Assembly: GCA_963759235.1 (NCBI GenBank)
Contig: CAVWYO010000002.1
Span: forward strand, 25,957 to 89,956
Origin: Bauldia sp963759235
Lineage (GTDB): Bacteria > Pseudomonadota > Alphaproteobacteria > Rhizobiales > Kaistiaceae
Length of the DNA: 64,000 nucleotides
Direction: 5' to 3'
Shown: piece by piece, positions 44,346 through 54,104 of the stretch
Numbering within the stretch: the stretch's first letter is position 1
How the letters are laid out: the number at the start of each line of letters is the position of its first letter
Translations under genes and position numbers: made by a program
Notes under the pieces: generated by a model
What the model saw: the letters and a program-made list of their open reading frames with translations, nothing else
Databases searched by the model: none
What the model was told of the DNA's origin: nothing

Positions 44346-45341
44346 GTGATCCATTCCGTCACTCGCCATGCCATGTCCGCTGCCGCGGCCGTGCTTGCCA
44401 TCGGCATGTTCAGCCCGCCGGCCCTGTCGTTCGATGCGGGAAACACCGAATGCATCGCCCCGGCCAATCCCGGCGGCGGGTGGGACTTCACCTGCCGGCA
44501 GGTCGGCAAGGCGCTCTACGATCAAAAGATCGTACCTAGCCCGGTGCAAGTCACCAATCTGGCGGGCGGCGGCGGCGGCGTCGCTTATGCCGAGGTCGTC
44601 AATAAGCGCAACACCGACGACGACCTGCTCGTCGCCGCCTCCTCGGCGACCTCGACCCGGCTTGCCCAGGGCGCCTTTCCGGGCAACACCATGGACCAGG
44701 TGCGCTGGCTGGCGACGGTCGGTTCCGACTACGGCGTCATCGCGGTCGCCGCCAACTCCGACATCAATTCGCTCCCCGATCTCATGGCCAAGATCAAGGC
44801 GGATCCCTCGTCGGTGGCGATCGCCGGCGGCTCGGCGGTCGGCGGCTGGGACCACCTGAAAGTGCTGGTTGCCGCCAAGGCGGCCGGCATCGACGACGTC
44901 CGCTCGATCAAATACGTCGCCTTCGACGGCGGCGGCGAGGCGGTGACCCAGCTCCTCGGCGGCCACGTCCAGGCCTTCACCGGCGACCTTTCGGAGGCGA
45001 AGGGGTTCGTCGATTCCGGCGACATAAAGATCCTCGCCGTTCTCGCCCCCGAGCGGCTGCCCGGCGATTTCGCCAAGTTCCCGACGGCCAAGGAACAGGG
45101 CATCGACGCGGTAGGCGCCAACTGGCGCGGCTTCTACGCGCCCGGCGGCATGTCCGACGACGCCTACGCTTTCTGGGCCGATGCCATCACCAAGGTCTAC
45201 GCTTCCGAGGAGTGGAAGCAGATCATGGCCGACAATGGGCTGATGCCGCTCGGATTGTCCGGCGATGCGTTCCAGAAATTCGTCGCCGAGCAGATCGCGC
45301 AGACGGAGGCGCTGTCGAAGGAAATCGGCCTGATCAAATAG
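44346..45341 (+). CDS. tctC: Tripartite tricarboxylate transporter substrate-binding protein (Bug/TctC family)
   Basis: 331 residues from GTG 44346, supported by GGGAGGAAG just upstream. Signal peptide AMSAAAAVLAIGMFSPPALSFD, then the Bug fold with the ligand loop IAPANPGGGWDFTCR near the N terminus and TNLAGGGGGVAY. It captures a carboxylate in the periplasm for TctAB. First gene of a tctCBA unit. The real ligand cannot be inferred. Confidence 0.9.
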   Translation: MIHSVTRHAMSAAAAVLAIGMFSPPALSFDAGNTECIAPANPGGGWDFTCRQVGKALYDQKIVPSPVQVTNLAGGGGGVAYAEVVNKRNTDDDLLVAASSATSTRLAQGAFPGNTMDQVRWLATVGSDYGVIAVAANSDINSLPDLMAKIKADPSSVAIAGGSAVGGWDHLKVLVAAKAAGIDDVRSIKYVAFDGGGEAVTQLLGGHVQAFTGDLSEAKGFVDSGDIKILAVLAPERLPGDFAKFPTAKEQGIDAVGANWRGFYAPGGMSDDAYAFWADAITKVYASEEWKQIMADNGLMPLGLSGDAFQKFVAEQIAQTEALSKEIGLIK

Positions 45342-45381
45342 GCGTCGGCAGGTCGTCGGCTCCGGCCGTGGCGCACCGCCG

Positions 45382-45813
45382 ATGAGCGATCGGATCTTCG
45401 GCGCGGTCTGCATTCTGCTCGCCGCCTTCTTCATCTGGCAGGCGACGCAGATCGAGCTGGGCTTTATCGTCGACCCCATGGGGCCGCGCGCCTTCCCGAT
45501 CGCCATCGGCGTGGTGCTCGCCCTCGGCGGCCTCTACCCGATCCTCAGACCCGACCCGGCGCCCGACTGGCCGGCCGCCGGGCGGTTGCTCGAAATCCTG
45601 TTCGCCGTCGCGGTGCTGATCGCGTATGCGCAGTTGCTGTCGCGGATCGGCTTCGTCCTTTCGACGGCGGTCGCGGCGTCGCTGCTCAGCTGGCGGCTCG
45701 GTTCTCGCCCCGCCGCGGCTGCGCTGGGAGGGGTCACCATCTCGGTCGGCATCTTCGTCATCTTCCACCTGGCGCTCGGCTTGTCGCTCGCCCGCGGTCC
45801 GTGGGGATTTTGA
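45382..45813 (+). CDS. tctB: Tripartite tricarboxylate transporter small membrane subunit TctB
   Basis: 143 residues with four predicted membrane segments (IFGAVCILLAAFFIWQA; AFPIAIGVVLALGGLYP; LLEILFAVAVLIAYAQLL; ISVGIFVIFHLALGLSL). The segment GPRAFPIAIGVVLALGG is typical of TctB. Lies between tctC (40-base gap) and tctA (3-base gap). Confidence 0.9.
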   Translation: MSDRIFGAVCILLAAFFIWQATQIELGFIVDPMGPRAFPIAIGVVLALGGLYPILRPDPAPDWPAAGRLLEILFAVAVLIAYAQLLSRIGFVLSTAVAASLLSWRLGSRPAAAALGGVTISVGIFVIFHLALGLSLARGPWGF

Positions 45814-45816
45814 GCA

Positions 45817-47352
45817 ATGGAGACGCTCGACGCCCTCCTGCACGGCTTCGCGGTCGCCCTGACCTTCCAGAATATCGGGCTGGCGCTGGTCGGCTGTTTC
45901 CTCGGCACGATCATCGGGGCTCTGCCCGGCCTCGGGCCGGCGAACGGCGTGGCGATCCTCATCCCGCTCGCCTTCACGCTGGGCCTGCCGGCGACGCCGG
46001 CCCTCATCCTGCTGACCAGCGTCTATTACGGCGCCATGTATGGCGGGCGCATCTCCTCGATCCTGCTCAACATTCCCGGCGACGAGCCGGCGCTGATGAC
46101 GACCCTCGACGGGTATCCAATGGCCCGCAAAGGGCAGGCGGGCGAGGCGCTGGCGCTGTCGGGCATCGCCTCCTTCGTCGGCGCTTTTCTTGCCACGATC
46201 GGGCTGGTGTTTCTGGCGCCGCTCCTCGTCAAGGTCGCGCTGCTCTTCGGGCCGGCCGAATATTTCGCGCTGTACACCCTGGCCTTCGCGACGCTGGGCG
46301 GGCTCGCCAGCCGCAATCAGGCGAAGGCGGCGATCGCGGCGGCCATCGGGCTTGGCATCGCGATGATCGGGGTCGACCACCAGACCGGCGTGCCGCGATT
46401 CAGCTTCGGCGATGTCTACCTCTATGACGGCATCAACTTCCTCGTGGCGATCGTCGGCCTGTTCGCGATTTCCGAGATATTCCTGTTTCTCGAACACCGG
46501 GGAGAAGGCGAGGGCCGCGCGTCGAAACTCACCATCGGCCGGGTCACCGCGCCGCTGGCGATGATCAGGCGGACGGTCGGCGCGATGCTGCGCGGCACCG
46601 GCCTCGGCTTTATCGCCGGGGTATTGCCCGGCGCCGGCGCCTCGCTCGGCTCGTTCATCGCCTACACCTTCGAAAAGCGGTTGTCGGGCAAGCAAGGGAC
46701 CTTCGGCAAGGGCGATCCGCGCGGCGTCGCCGCCCCCGAGGCCGGCAACAACGCCGCGGCCGGCGGCGCGCTGGTTCCCATGCTGGCGCTCGGGGTGCCG
46801 GGATCGGGGACGACGGCGGTGCTTCTGGCGATGCTCCTCACCCTCAACGTCACGCCCGGCCCGCTCCTCTTCCAGTCCAACCCGGACGTCGTGTGGGGGC
46901 TGATCGCGGCGCTGTTCATCGCCAATGTGATGCTCCTCCTCATCAACATCCCGATGGTCAGCCTGTTCGTCCGGGTGCTCCTGGTGCCGCCGCGCTTCCT
47001 GATGCCGGCGGTGGCGATGATCTCCTTCGTCGGCATCTACGGGATATCCGGATCGACCTTCGACCTGATGGTGATGATCGGCTTCGGGGTTCTCGGCTAC
47101 GTCCTGCGCAAGCTCGACGTGCCGCTGGTGCCGATCATCCTCGGCGTCCTGCTCGGCAACGAGATGGAGAAGAATCTCCGCCGCGCCCTGACCATCTCCG
47201 ACGGCGACCTGTCGATTCTGCTCGGCTCGCCGCTGGCGATCGGCCTGTGGGCGTTCGCCGTGGTCGGGTTCCTCGCACCGCTGATCGTCGGGCGCTATTT
47301 CAGGCCGAAGATTGCCGACCAGGAAGTGGCGGAGGGCGCCGACCCCGACTGA
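45817..47352 (+). CDS. tctA: Tripartite tricarboxylate transporter large permease TctA
   Basis: 511 residues with about 12 membrane spans. Family repeats are visible: TIIGALPGLGPANGVAILIPLAF in the first half and IAGVLPGAGASLGSFIAYTFEK, GVAAPEAGNNAAAGGALVPMLALGVPGSGTTAVLL in the second. It is the translocating subunit for the TctC-bound carboxylate. The minus-strand MocE-type gene begins the next unit 33 bases beyond, convergently. Confidence 0.93.
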   Translation: METLDALLHGFAVALTFQNIGLALVGCFLGTIIGALPGLGPANGVAILIPLAFTLGLPATPALILLTSVYYGAMYGGRISSILLNIPGDEPALMTTLDGYPMARKGQAGEALALSGIASFVGAFLATIGLVFLAPLLVKVALLFGPAEYFALYTLAFATLGGLASRNQAKAAIAAAIGLGIAMIGVDHQTGVPRFSFGDVYLYDGINFLVAIVGLFAISEIFLFLEHRGEGEGRASKLTIGRVTAPLAMIRRTVGAMLRGTGLGFIAGVLPGAGASLGSFIAYTFEKRLSGKQGTFGKGDPRGVAAPEAGNNAAAGGALVPMLALGVPGSGTTAVLLAMLLTLNVTPGPLLFQSNPDVVWGLIAALFIANVMLLLINIPMVSLFVRVLLVPPRFLMPAVAMISFVGIYGISGSTFDLMVMIGFGVLGYVLRKLDVPLVPIILGVLLGNEMEKNLRRALTISDGDLSILLGSPLAIGLWAFAVVGFLAPLIVGRYFRPKIADQEVAEGADPD

Positions 47353-47385
47353 GCGGCGCTCTGGCCGCCAGCGCGGCAGCGGTCG

Positions 47386-47718
47386 TCAGTCGACGCGGAT
47401 ATAGACCGTCCCGTCCTCGACCTTGACCGGAAAAGTGCGGAGATCGATGCAGACCGGGGCTCCCCTAGCCTTGCCGGTGCGGTAGTCGAAGCGTCCGTTG
47501 TGCTTGGGACACTCGATGATGTTGTCGAGGACGAGACCGTCCGACAGGAAGGCGTGCTCGTGGGTGCAGATGCCGTCGGTGGCGTAAAATTCGTCGTCCG
47601 GCGAGCGGTAGATCGCGTAAATCCGGCCGCCGTGATCGAAGCGCATCACGTCTTCCGCCTCGATGTCGTCGGCCGCGCAGGCCTCAATCCAGTCGCCCAT
47701 CACTTCCGTCATCGTCAT
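47386..47718 (-). CDS. mocE: MocE-type Rieske [2Fe-2S] ferredoxin
   Basis: 110 residues. Rieske ligands are C51-x-H53 in CTHEHAFL and C70-xx-H73 in CPKHNGRFD. Similar stand-alone Rieske ferredoxins (MocE) feed the desaturase-like oxygenase MocD in rhizopine demethylation. It is the last gene of a minus-strand run headed by the sugar-binding protein, and two desaturase-like oxygenases plus two ferredoxin reductases lie in the same regulon. It would shuttle electrons from a reductase to the di-iron enzymes. Confidence 0.88.
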   Translation of the reverse strand: MTMTEVMGDWIEACAADDIEAEDVMRFDHGGRIYAIYRSPDDEFYATDGICTHEHAFLSDGLVLDNIIECPKHNGRFDYRTGKARGAPVCIDLRTFPVKVEDGTVYIRVD

Positions 47719-47785
47719 TCCCTGCGCTTTTGTTTAGCCGGCGCGTCGGACCACGCCGGGAACCATATTCGGCCGAGCGGGCCGC

Positions 47786-48913
<1,128 letters not shown>

Positions 48914-49008
48914 GGGCTCCCCTCCTTGTAAACAAATGAATTGATTGTCGAATTGCCCGGCGGCGAAGCCCGTCCGGCACCGCGCCGCCGGGTTCGCCGA
49001 GAGGGCAG

Positions 49009-49797
49009 TCAATGGGTCATGATGAGGTCGGTCAACTCGTTCAGCGACGTATCCGCCTTGGCGACGCTCCTTACCGTTCGGCCGTGCGACATGACCACGA
49101 AGCGGTCGCAGACGCGGAAGGCGTGGTAGAGGTTGTGGGTGACGAAGACGCAGGACACGCCGCTTTCGGCGAGGTCGCGCATGATGGCGAGCACCTTCTC
49201 GGTCTCGCGCACCGACAGCGCGCTGGTCGGCTCGTCGAGGAGCAGGATGTCGCGCTTGAAATGGACCGCCCGGGCGATCGCCACCGCCTGGGCCTGGCCG
49301 CCGGAGAGGTCCTCGACCGGAATGTCCGGCGAGTTGATGCCGGCGATGCGCACATAGTTGTCGAGCACCTGCATCGCGGTCGAGCGCATCTCCTTCATCT
49401 TGAGGAAGCCGAGCGGCCCGAGCGGCTCGCGGCCGGCGAAGATGTTGCGCATGATCGACATCGATCCGACCAGCGCGATATCCTGGTAGATCGTCTGGAT
49501 GCCGGCGGCTTCCGACCGCCGCCGCGAGCTGATGTCGACCGGCAGGCCCCGGCGGAAGAAGGCACCGGTGTCGGGGGTGACGACGCCCGAGAGAATCTTG
49601 ATCAGGGTCGATTTGCCGGCGCCGTTGTCGCCAAGCAGCCCTACCACTTCGTTCTCGCGGACCTCGAAGTCGACGTCCATCAGCGCGTTGACGTGGCCAT
49701 AGGATTTCGAAATGCCCTTCGCCTCGAACATGTTCGTCGGCGACGATTCCTCGACGACGGTTTCGATCGTTTCGACGATCACCACGGTTTCCGTCAT
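49009..49797 (-). CDS. Sugar ABC transporter ATP-binding protein (single-domain RbsA type)
   Basis: 262 residues from ATG 49797, with a GGAGGAG site upstream. One nucleotide-binding domain only: Walker A LLGDNGAGKSTLIKILSG, Q-loop IYQDIAL, signature DLSGGQAQAVAIARA, Walker B ILLLDEPTSALS and H-loop FVTHNLYHA. Typical ribose-family ATPases have two fused domains; here a homodimer must serve the importer. It acts with the two permeases encoded upstream. Confidence 0.92.
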   Translation of the reverse strand: MTETVVIVETIETVVEESSPTNMFEAKGISKSYGHVNALMDVDFEVRENEVVGLLGDNGAGKSTLIKILSGVVTPDTGAFFRRGLPVDISSRRRSEAAGIQTIYQDIALVGSMSIMRNIFAGREPLGPLGFLKMKEMRSTAMQVLDNYVRIAGINSPDIPVEDLSGGQAQAVAIARAVHFKRDILLLDEPTSALSVRETEKVLAIMRDLAESGVSCVFVTHNLYHAFRVCDRFVVMSHGRTVRSVAKADTSLNELTDLIMTH

Positions 49798-49823
49798 CTT
49801 CCAACTCCTCCGCTTCGCCGCCG

Positions 49824-50831
49824 CTAATAGGTACGGCGGACGACCTGATTGACGATGACGCCGACGACGATGAGGATGCCGACGAACATGTCGAGATAGA
49901 ATCCGGGCAGCCGGGCCATCAATATCACGTCCTGAACCAGCTGAAGAACCGCGGCGCCGAGAACGATGCCGATCACCGAGCCGCGCCCGCCGAACAGCGA
50001 AACACCGCCGATCACGCAGATCGCCACCGCGTAGAGCTCGATGAAGAGCTGCGGGTTGGTCATCGCCGTGTTGAGCCGGGTGATGCTGAGGATGCCGGAG
50101 ATCGTCGCGAAGATCGACGACAGCACGAAGGCAAACATCTTGGTACGGAAGACGTTGATGCCGCTGTATTGCGCCGCATGCGGATTGCCGCCGGCCGCGA
50201 AGAAGTGGTTGCCGAGAAAGTGGCGGTTGAGAATGAGATAGGCGATGCCGGCCAGCACCAGGAACCAGATGAACTGCATCGGGATCGGCCCGATATTGCC
50301 GGCGAGGATGTTCTGGACGGCGGCCGGCGGCCGGAAGGAGACCGAGCGCTCGTAGCCGACGATAAACGGCGCGCTGGTTCTGACGATGAACAGCATGCCG
50401 AGCGTCGTGATGAACGACGGGATGCCGAAGCGAAGCGTTATGAAGCCGTTCGCCATGCCGATGAGGGCGGCTACGCCAAACGATATGAGGGCCGCCACCG
50501 GCAGCGGCACGCCCTGGAAATAGGCGAAGGCCAGAGCAAACGGCGTGACCACATAGACGGCCCCGACGGAAAGATCGAACTCGCCGGTTATCATCAAAAG
50601 CCCGACGCCGAGCGAGACGATGCCGAAGCCAGGCACGGCGCGCAGGAGAAGCGACAGGTTGCCCTGGCTGATGAAGGCAAAGTGGTTGCCGAACAGCAGC
50701 CCCGCGATGAAGCAACCGATGAGCAGACCGAAGAAGACGATAGCAACCGGGCCGCCGGGGTGAAGGCGGACGCGGGTCCACCATCCGGCCGTGCGGTAGC
50801 GATCGAGGCTGGCCGACGCGGAAACAGTCAT
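49824..50831 (-). CDS. Sugar ABC transporter permease 1 (RbsC type)
   Basis: 335 residues, about 8-10 membrane segments of the BPD_transp_2 family. The cytoplasmic EAA-like region is GGVSLFGGRGSVIGIVLGA, and GVGLLMITGEFDLSVGA is the conserved mid-protein motif. Lies between the ATPase (26-base gap) and the second permease (31-base gap) and pairs with the latter as a heterodimeric channel. Confidence 0.92.
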   Translation of the reverse strand: MTVSASASLDRYRTAGWWTRVRLHPGGPVAIVFFGLLIGCFIAGLLFGNHFAFISQGNLSLLLRAVPGFGIVSLGVGLLMITGEFDLSVGAVYVVTPFALAFAYFQGVPLPVAALISFGVAALIGMANGFITLRFGIPSFITTLGMLFIVRTSAPFIVGYERSVSFRPPAAVQNILAGNIGPIPMQFIWFLVLAGIAYLILNRHFLGNHFFAAGGNPHAAQYSGINVFRTKMFAFVLSSIFATISGILSITRLNTAMTNPQLFIELYAVAICVIGGVSLFGGRGSVIGIVLGAAVLQLVQDVILMARLPGFYLDMFVGILIVVGVIVNQVVRRTY

Positions 50832-50862
50832 CTCGCGATCCCCGATCCTCTCCGGGTTCCCC

Positions 50863-51930
50863 TCACCATGATGTCCGCCCCCTGCGGCTGATCAGCGTGT
50901 TGAGGACGACGGCGATAATGACGATCCCGCCGAGGAAGCCCTTGAATATGGTCTCGGGAGCGTTGATCAGGACAAGCAGGTTGTCGACGGTGTCGAGGAG
51001 GGCCGCGCCGAGGACCATGCCGAGGATGGCGCCGCGACCGCCGAACAGGCTCACCCCGCCAACCACAACGGCAGCGATCGCCTTCAATTCGAGGCCGCTG
51101 ATGGTGGCAAAGGACGGCTCGATCTCGTTGATGCGGGTCGCCTGAAGCAGCCCGGCGAATCCGGCCGTCATGGCGCAGATGATGAAGGCGATCACCTTGA
51201 CGCGGTCGACCGGGACGCCGTTGGCGGTGGATGCGCTACGGCTGCCGCCGGAGGAGAACAGGTGATTGCCGAACTGGTGGCGGTTGAGGAGCAGATATCC
51301 GATCAGCGCGACGACCAAGAGCCACACGATTTGGGCATAGAACGGTCCGACGATATGGCCGGTGAGCATCGACTTCATCGGTTCGCCCGGAAAGAAGGCG
51401 ATGCTGTCGGGCTGGTTGGTTATCGGATTGATGGAAACGAACCGGATGACGCCCCTGAGAACGAACATCATGCCGAGCGTCGCGATGAACGAGGGAATGC
51501 CGAAACGCGTCGTAATGAGCCCGTTCACGGCACCGACCGCAATGCCGGTGACCAGCCCGGCGAGAAGGGCGAACGGCAACGCCCATTCGAATTTCGAAAG
51601 CGTAATGGCGACAATGAACGGTACGAGGGTGAAAGTCCCCGCTACCGAAATATCGAATTCGCCGCCGACCATCAGGAGACCGACGCCGATGGCGACGATC
51701 GCCGTCACCGGCACCTGCTGGGAGAGGATTGCCAGATTTCCCTCGGCCGCAAACCGGAGCTGCTCGGGATAGAGCAGGCTCCAGCCGGCGCAAATGACGA
51801 CCAGCAGACCGTAGACGAGAACGATGTTGATCGCCTGATATTGCCTGAGGCGATGGATGACAGGATTGCCGATCGCCGGGCGTCGCGACGCCGCGAGGTC
51901 CGCGCCGCTCTGCGTCTCGATCTCGGTCAT
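50863..51930 (-). CDS. Sugar ABC transporter permease 2 (RbsC type)
   Basis: 355 residues, same family as the neighbouring permease: GVGLLMVGGEFDISVAG and GGVSLFGGRGAILGMVLGA. Both permeases have the RbsC loop AVNGLITTRFGIPSFIATLGMM or a close variant. Two paralogous permeases suggest a heterodimer. The periplasmic binding protein gene lies upstream, 81 bases away. Confidence 0.92.
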   Translation of the reverse strand: MTEIETQSGADLAASRRPAIGNPVIHRLRQYQAINIVLVYGLLVVICAGWSLLYPEQLRFAAEGNLAILSQQVPVTAIVAIGVGLLMVGGEFDISVAGTFTLVPFIVAITLSKFEWALPFALLAGLVTGIAVGAVNGLITTRFGIPSFIATLGMMFVLRGVIRFVSINPITNQPDSIAFFPGEPMKSMLTGHIVGPFYAQIVWLLVVALIGYLLLNRHQFGNHLFSSGGSRSASTANGVPVDRVKVIAFIICAMTAGFAGLLQATRINEIEPSFATISGLELKAIAAVVVGGVSLFGGRGAILGMVLGAALLDTVDNLLVLINAPETIFKGFLGGIVIIAVVLNTLISRRGRTSW

Positions 51931-52011
51931 CGCTGTTTACCCCTGAAGAGCGGAGCACGGTCGGGATCCGCGCTCCGCCAATGTCAACGGTAACTCAGTT
52001 GCGGCCAGCGG

Positions 52012-52983
52012 TCAGCGGTATGTGCCGCCATACTTCAGGGCTAGTTGCCCGTTGTCTTTGTCGATCAAGTTGTTGCCGGTGTTGAAGTCGGCCGGGTGCA
52101 AGCCATAGCGGACTTCATAGGCCGCGAACATCACCGGAAGGAAGCCCTGCCAGAACGGCTGCTGGTCCATGGTCGCCGTGGTCTTGCCGTTCATGATGTT
52201 TTCCATGATCTTCGGATTGGTGTCGAACCCGCCATTCGGGGTGTCGGGGCGACCGGCTTCCGCGGCGGCCTCGGGGGCGACGGTCGTCGGCGTGGTGCCC
52301 AAGCCGATGATGCAGGTGATGTCCGGATTGGCGAGAAGCGCCTGCGAGATGGTGTTGAGCGCCTCGGCGTCGACCGTGCCGGTGCCGATCACCTCGCTGG
52401 TGATGCCAGCCGGCTCGAGCGCCGATTGGACGCCCTGGGCTCGCTCGATGGCATAGGTGAGCTCGGGAAACTCGACCGGCAGCAGGCAGTGGTCGCCTTT
52501 CTTGAGGCCGTTCGCTTCGATCATCCGCTCGCCGATTATGTGGCCCGAAACGATGAAGTCCTGGCCGACAAACACTTCGCGGGCATTGCCCTTGGCGTGC
52601 TCGGGATCGTCGATGTTCTGGGCGATGACGACGAGGCCGGCGTCACGCGCCTTCTTGATAGCGGCATCGAGGGCATCCGGAACCGTGATGGTCGGCAACA
52701 CGGCGTCCTGCTTGTCGGCAATCGCGGTCTCGATGAGATTTGCGGCGCGGGCGGCATCGCCATCGGCGTTGACGTAGGTGAGGTCGACTTGGAACAGACG
52801 CGCCGCTTCCTCGGCGCCGAACTGCATCGGCTGAAAGAACGTCGCTCCCGAGCAGCAGTGCTGAATGAATGTGACCTTGACGGGCGGCAGGTCCTCGGCG
52901 GAGCCGGGTTGGGCGCCCGTCACGGCAAACAAAGCCGATGCGGCGAGCGCCGTCGTGCGAATAGTGGATAGCCTTACGTTCAT
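52012..52983 (-). CDS. Sugar-binding periplasmic protein (MocB/RbsB type)
   Basis: 323 residues from ATG 52983 (GGGAGG upstream favours it over an ATG 15 bases earlier). Signal peptide TTALAASALFAVTGAQPGSAED, then the Peripla_BP_4 fold with ANLIETAIADKQDAVLPTI and NIDDPEHAKGN. MocB of rhizopine catabolism belongs to this family. It heads a run SBP-permease-permease-ATPase-frmA-mocE, and a LacI-type operator sits 224 bases upstream of its start. Confidence 0.9.
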   Translation of the reverse strand: MNVRLSTIRTTALAASALFAVTGAQPGSAEDLPPVKVTFIQHCCSGATFFQPMQFGAEEAARLFQVDLTYVNADGDAARAANLIETAIADKQDAVLPTITVPDALDAAIKKARDAGLVVIAQNIDDPEHAKGNAREVFVGQDFIVSGHIIGERMIEANGLKKGDHCLLPVEFPELTYAIERAQGVQSALEPAGITSEVIGTGTVDAEALNTISQALLANPDITCIIGLGTTPTTVAPEAAAEAGRPDTPNGGFDTNPKIMENIMNGKTTATMDQQPFWQGFLPVMFAAYEVRYGLHPADFNTGNNLIDKDNGQLALKYGGTYR

Positions 52984-53206
52984 TTCACGTCCTCCCATTG
53001 GGGTGCAGCGATGACTTGTTCCGGTGGGCCCGCCATGGCACGGGTCGGCGGCGATTCCGATGAGCCGCGTTCAGAAACCCCTCCCTTGGCGTCTAGCGCG
53101 CAGGCAGGTCGTTATCCGACCCGCATGACACCCATGGGCTTCCTGTCCGGAGGCTTGCGGGCACCATGGATTGTAGCGAGCCGCCCGCGCCGGCCCATTC
53201 GTTTGT

Positions 53207-53222
53207 TGATGGTTTCCTATCA
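53207..53222. promoter_or_regulatory. LacI-regulon operator E, upstream of the sugar transporter run
   Basis: TGATGGTTTCCTATCA, one of five related sites (consensus TGATGGwwTTnCATCA). It lies between the isomerase gene end and the binding protein gene. The right arm has one mismatch (TATCA). A leader of about 200 bases would follow if the promoter is here. Confidence 0.6.
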
Positions 53223-53257
53223 GGCGCGCCTGCGAGCGAACGCAAACGCCGAAAGAT

Positions 53258-54091
53258 CTATTTGCTCAACGCATCCCAACGCGCCCGGACGAGGTCCTTC
53301 ATCGTCAGCGCTTCCGCCCAGCGGTCGGTGGTGTCGTTGCCGTCGGGGCCGGTGATCGCGTAGGGCTTCGGTCCGAGCTCGCAGGTGAAGGCGAGGGTAT
53401 CGTCCGCTCCCGCCCGCTTGCGCCAGCTCTTGAAGCCGTATTCCCACCAGTAGAGGAAGAGGTCGAGCCACATCATGTGATGCGGGAACGAAATCTCGAT
53501 CTGGACCTGCTCGCGGCTGGCGACGCGGCCGTGGAAGGCCCAGCAATTGTCGAGGACGCGGTGGATATAGGCGTGGTTTTCGTCGGAGATAGGCGTGGCG
53601 AATTCCCTCCCGACGAGGAAATGGGAGATATCGCCAAGCAGCTTGAGATCGGGAAAGCAGTCGAGGAGATCCAGCGTGAAGTAGAGATCGGTGGTCATCC
53701 GGTCGCGGTGGGTTTCGATGTAGACCGGGAAGTCGACCTCTTCCGACAGACGCCGCCAGCCTTCCAAGAGCGGAATGCAGTCCTTCAACTCCCGCGGCCG
53801 GACGTCGGGCTGGATGTCGAGATGATGCAGGCGGAACTCGGTCGCGTTCTCCAGCGCCGGCTTCAGTTCGTCAACGGTTGTGGGGAAGCACTGGCCCTCG
53901 GCGGTTAGCCCATGCGCCTTCATCAGCTCCGACATTTGCCGGCACTTGCCGCGGTCCCGCCAGTCGCCGCTGATGCCGTCGAAGCCCGCTTCGGCGATCA
54001 TCTTGACGTTCTCCTCGAGGCTCCGTTCGAACCCGTCGGTATGGCGGCGTTCCATCGCCCACAGGGCCTGGAAGATCAGCATTTTCTGCAC
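53258..54091 (-). CDS. TIM-barrel sugar phosphate isomerase/epimerase family protein
   Basis: 277 residues from GTG 54091 (AAGGAA upstream); ATG 54082 is possible. AP_endonuc_2-type barrel: IAEAGFDGISGDW, VDFPVYIETHRDR, LLGDISHFLVG and VQIEISFPHH carry the acidic and His residues expected to bind a divalent metal. The family includes MocC and IolE, which act on inositol or rhizopine-type compounds. It lies 13 bases after the first desaturase-like gene in one operon. Confidence 0.82.
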   Translation of the reverse strand: MQKMLIFQALWAMERRHTDGFERSLEENVKMIAEAGFDGISGDWRDRGKCRQMSELMKAHGLTAEGQCFPTTVDELKPALENATEFRLHHLDIQPDVRPRELKDCIPLLEGWRRLSEEVDFPVYIETHRDRMTTDLYFTLDLLDCFPDLKLLGDISHFLVGREFATPISDENHAYIHRVLDNCWAFHGRVASREQVQIEISFPHHMMWLDLFLYWWEYGFKSWRKRAGADDTLAFTCELGPKPYAITGPDGNDTTDRWAEALTMKDLVRARWDALSK

Positions 54092-54104
54092 GGTCTCGGT
54101 TCCT

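Noticed and set aside
49009..50784. A 591-residue version of the ABC ATPase
   Set aside because: The extra N-terminal part is a shadow of the permease gene. The ATG at 49797 with GGAGGAG upstream gives a normal single-domain ATPase.
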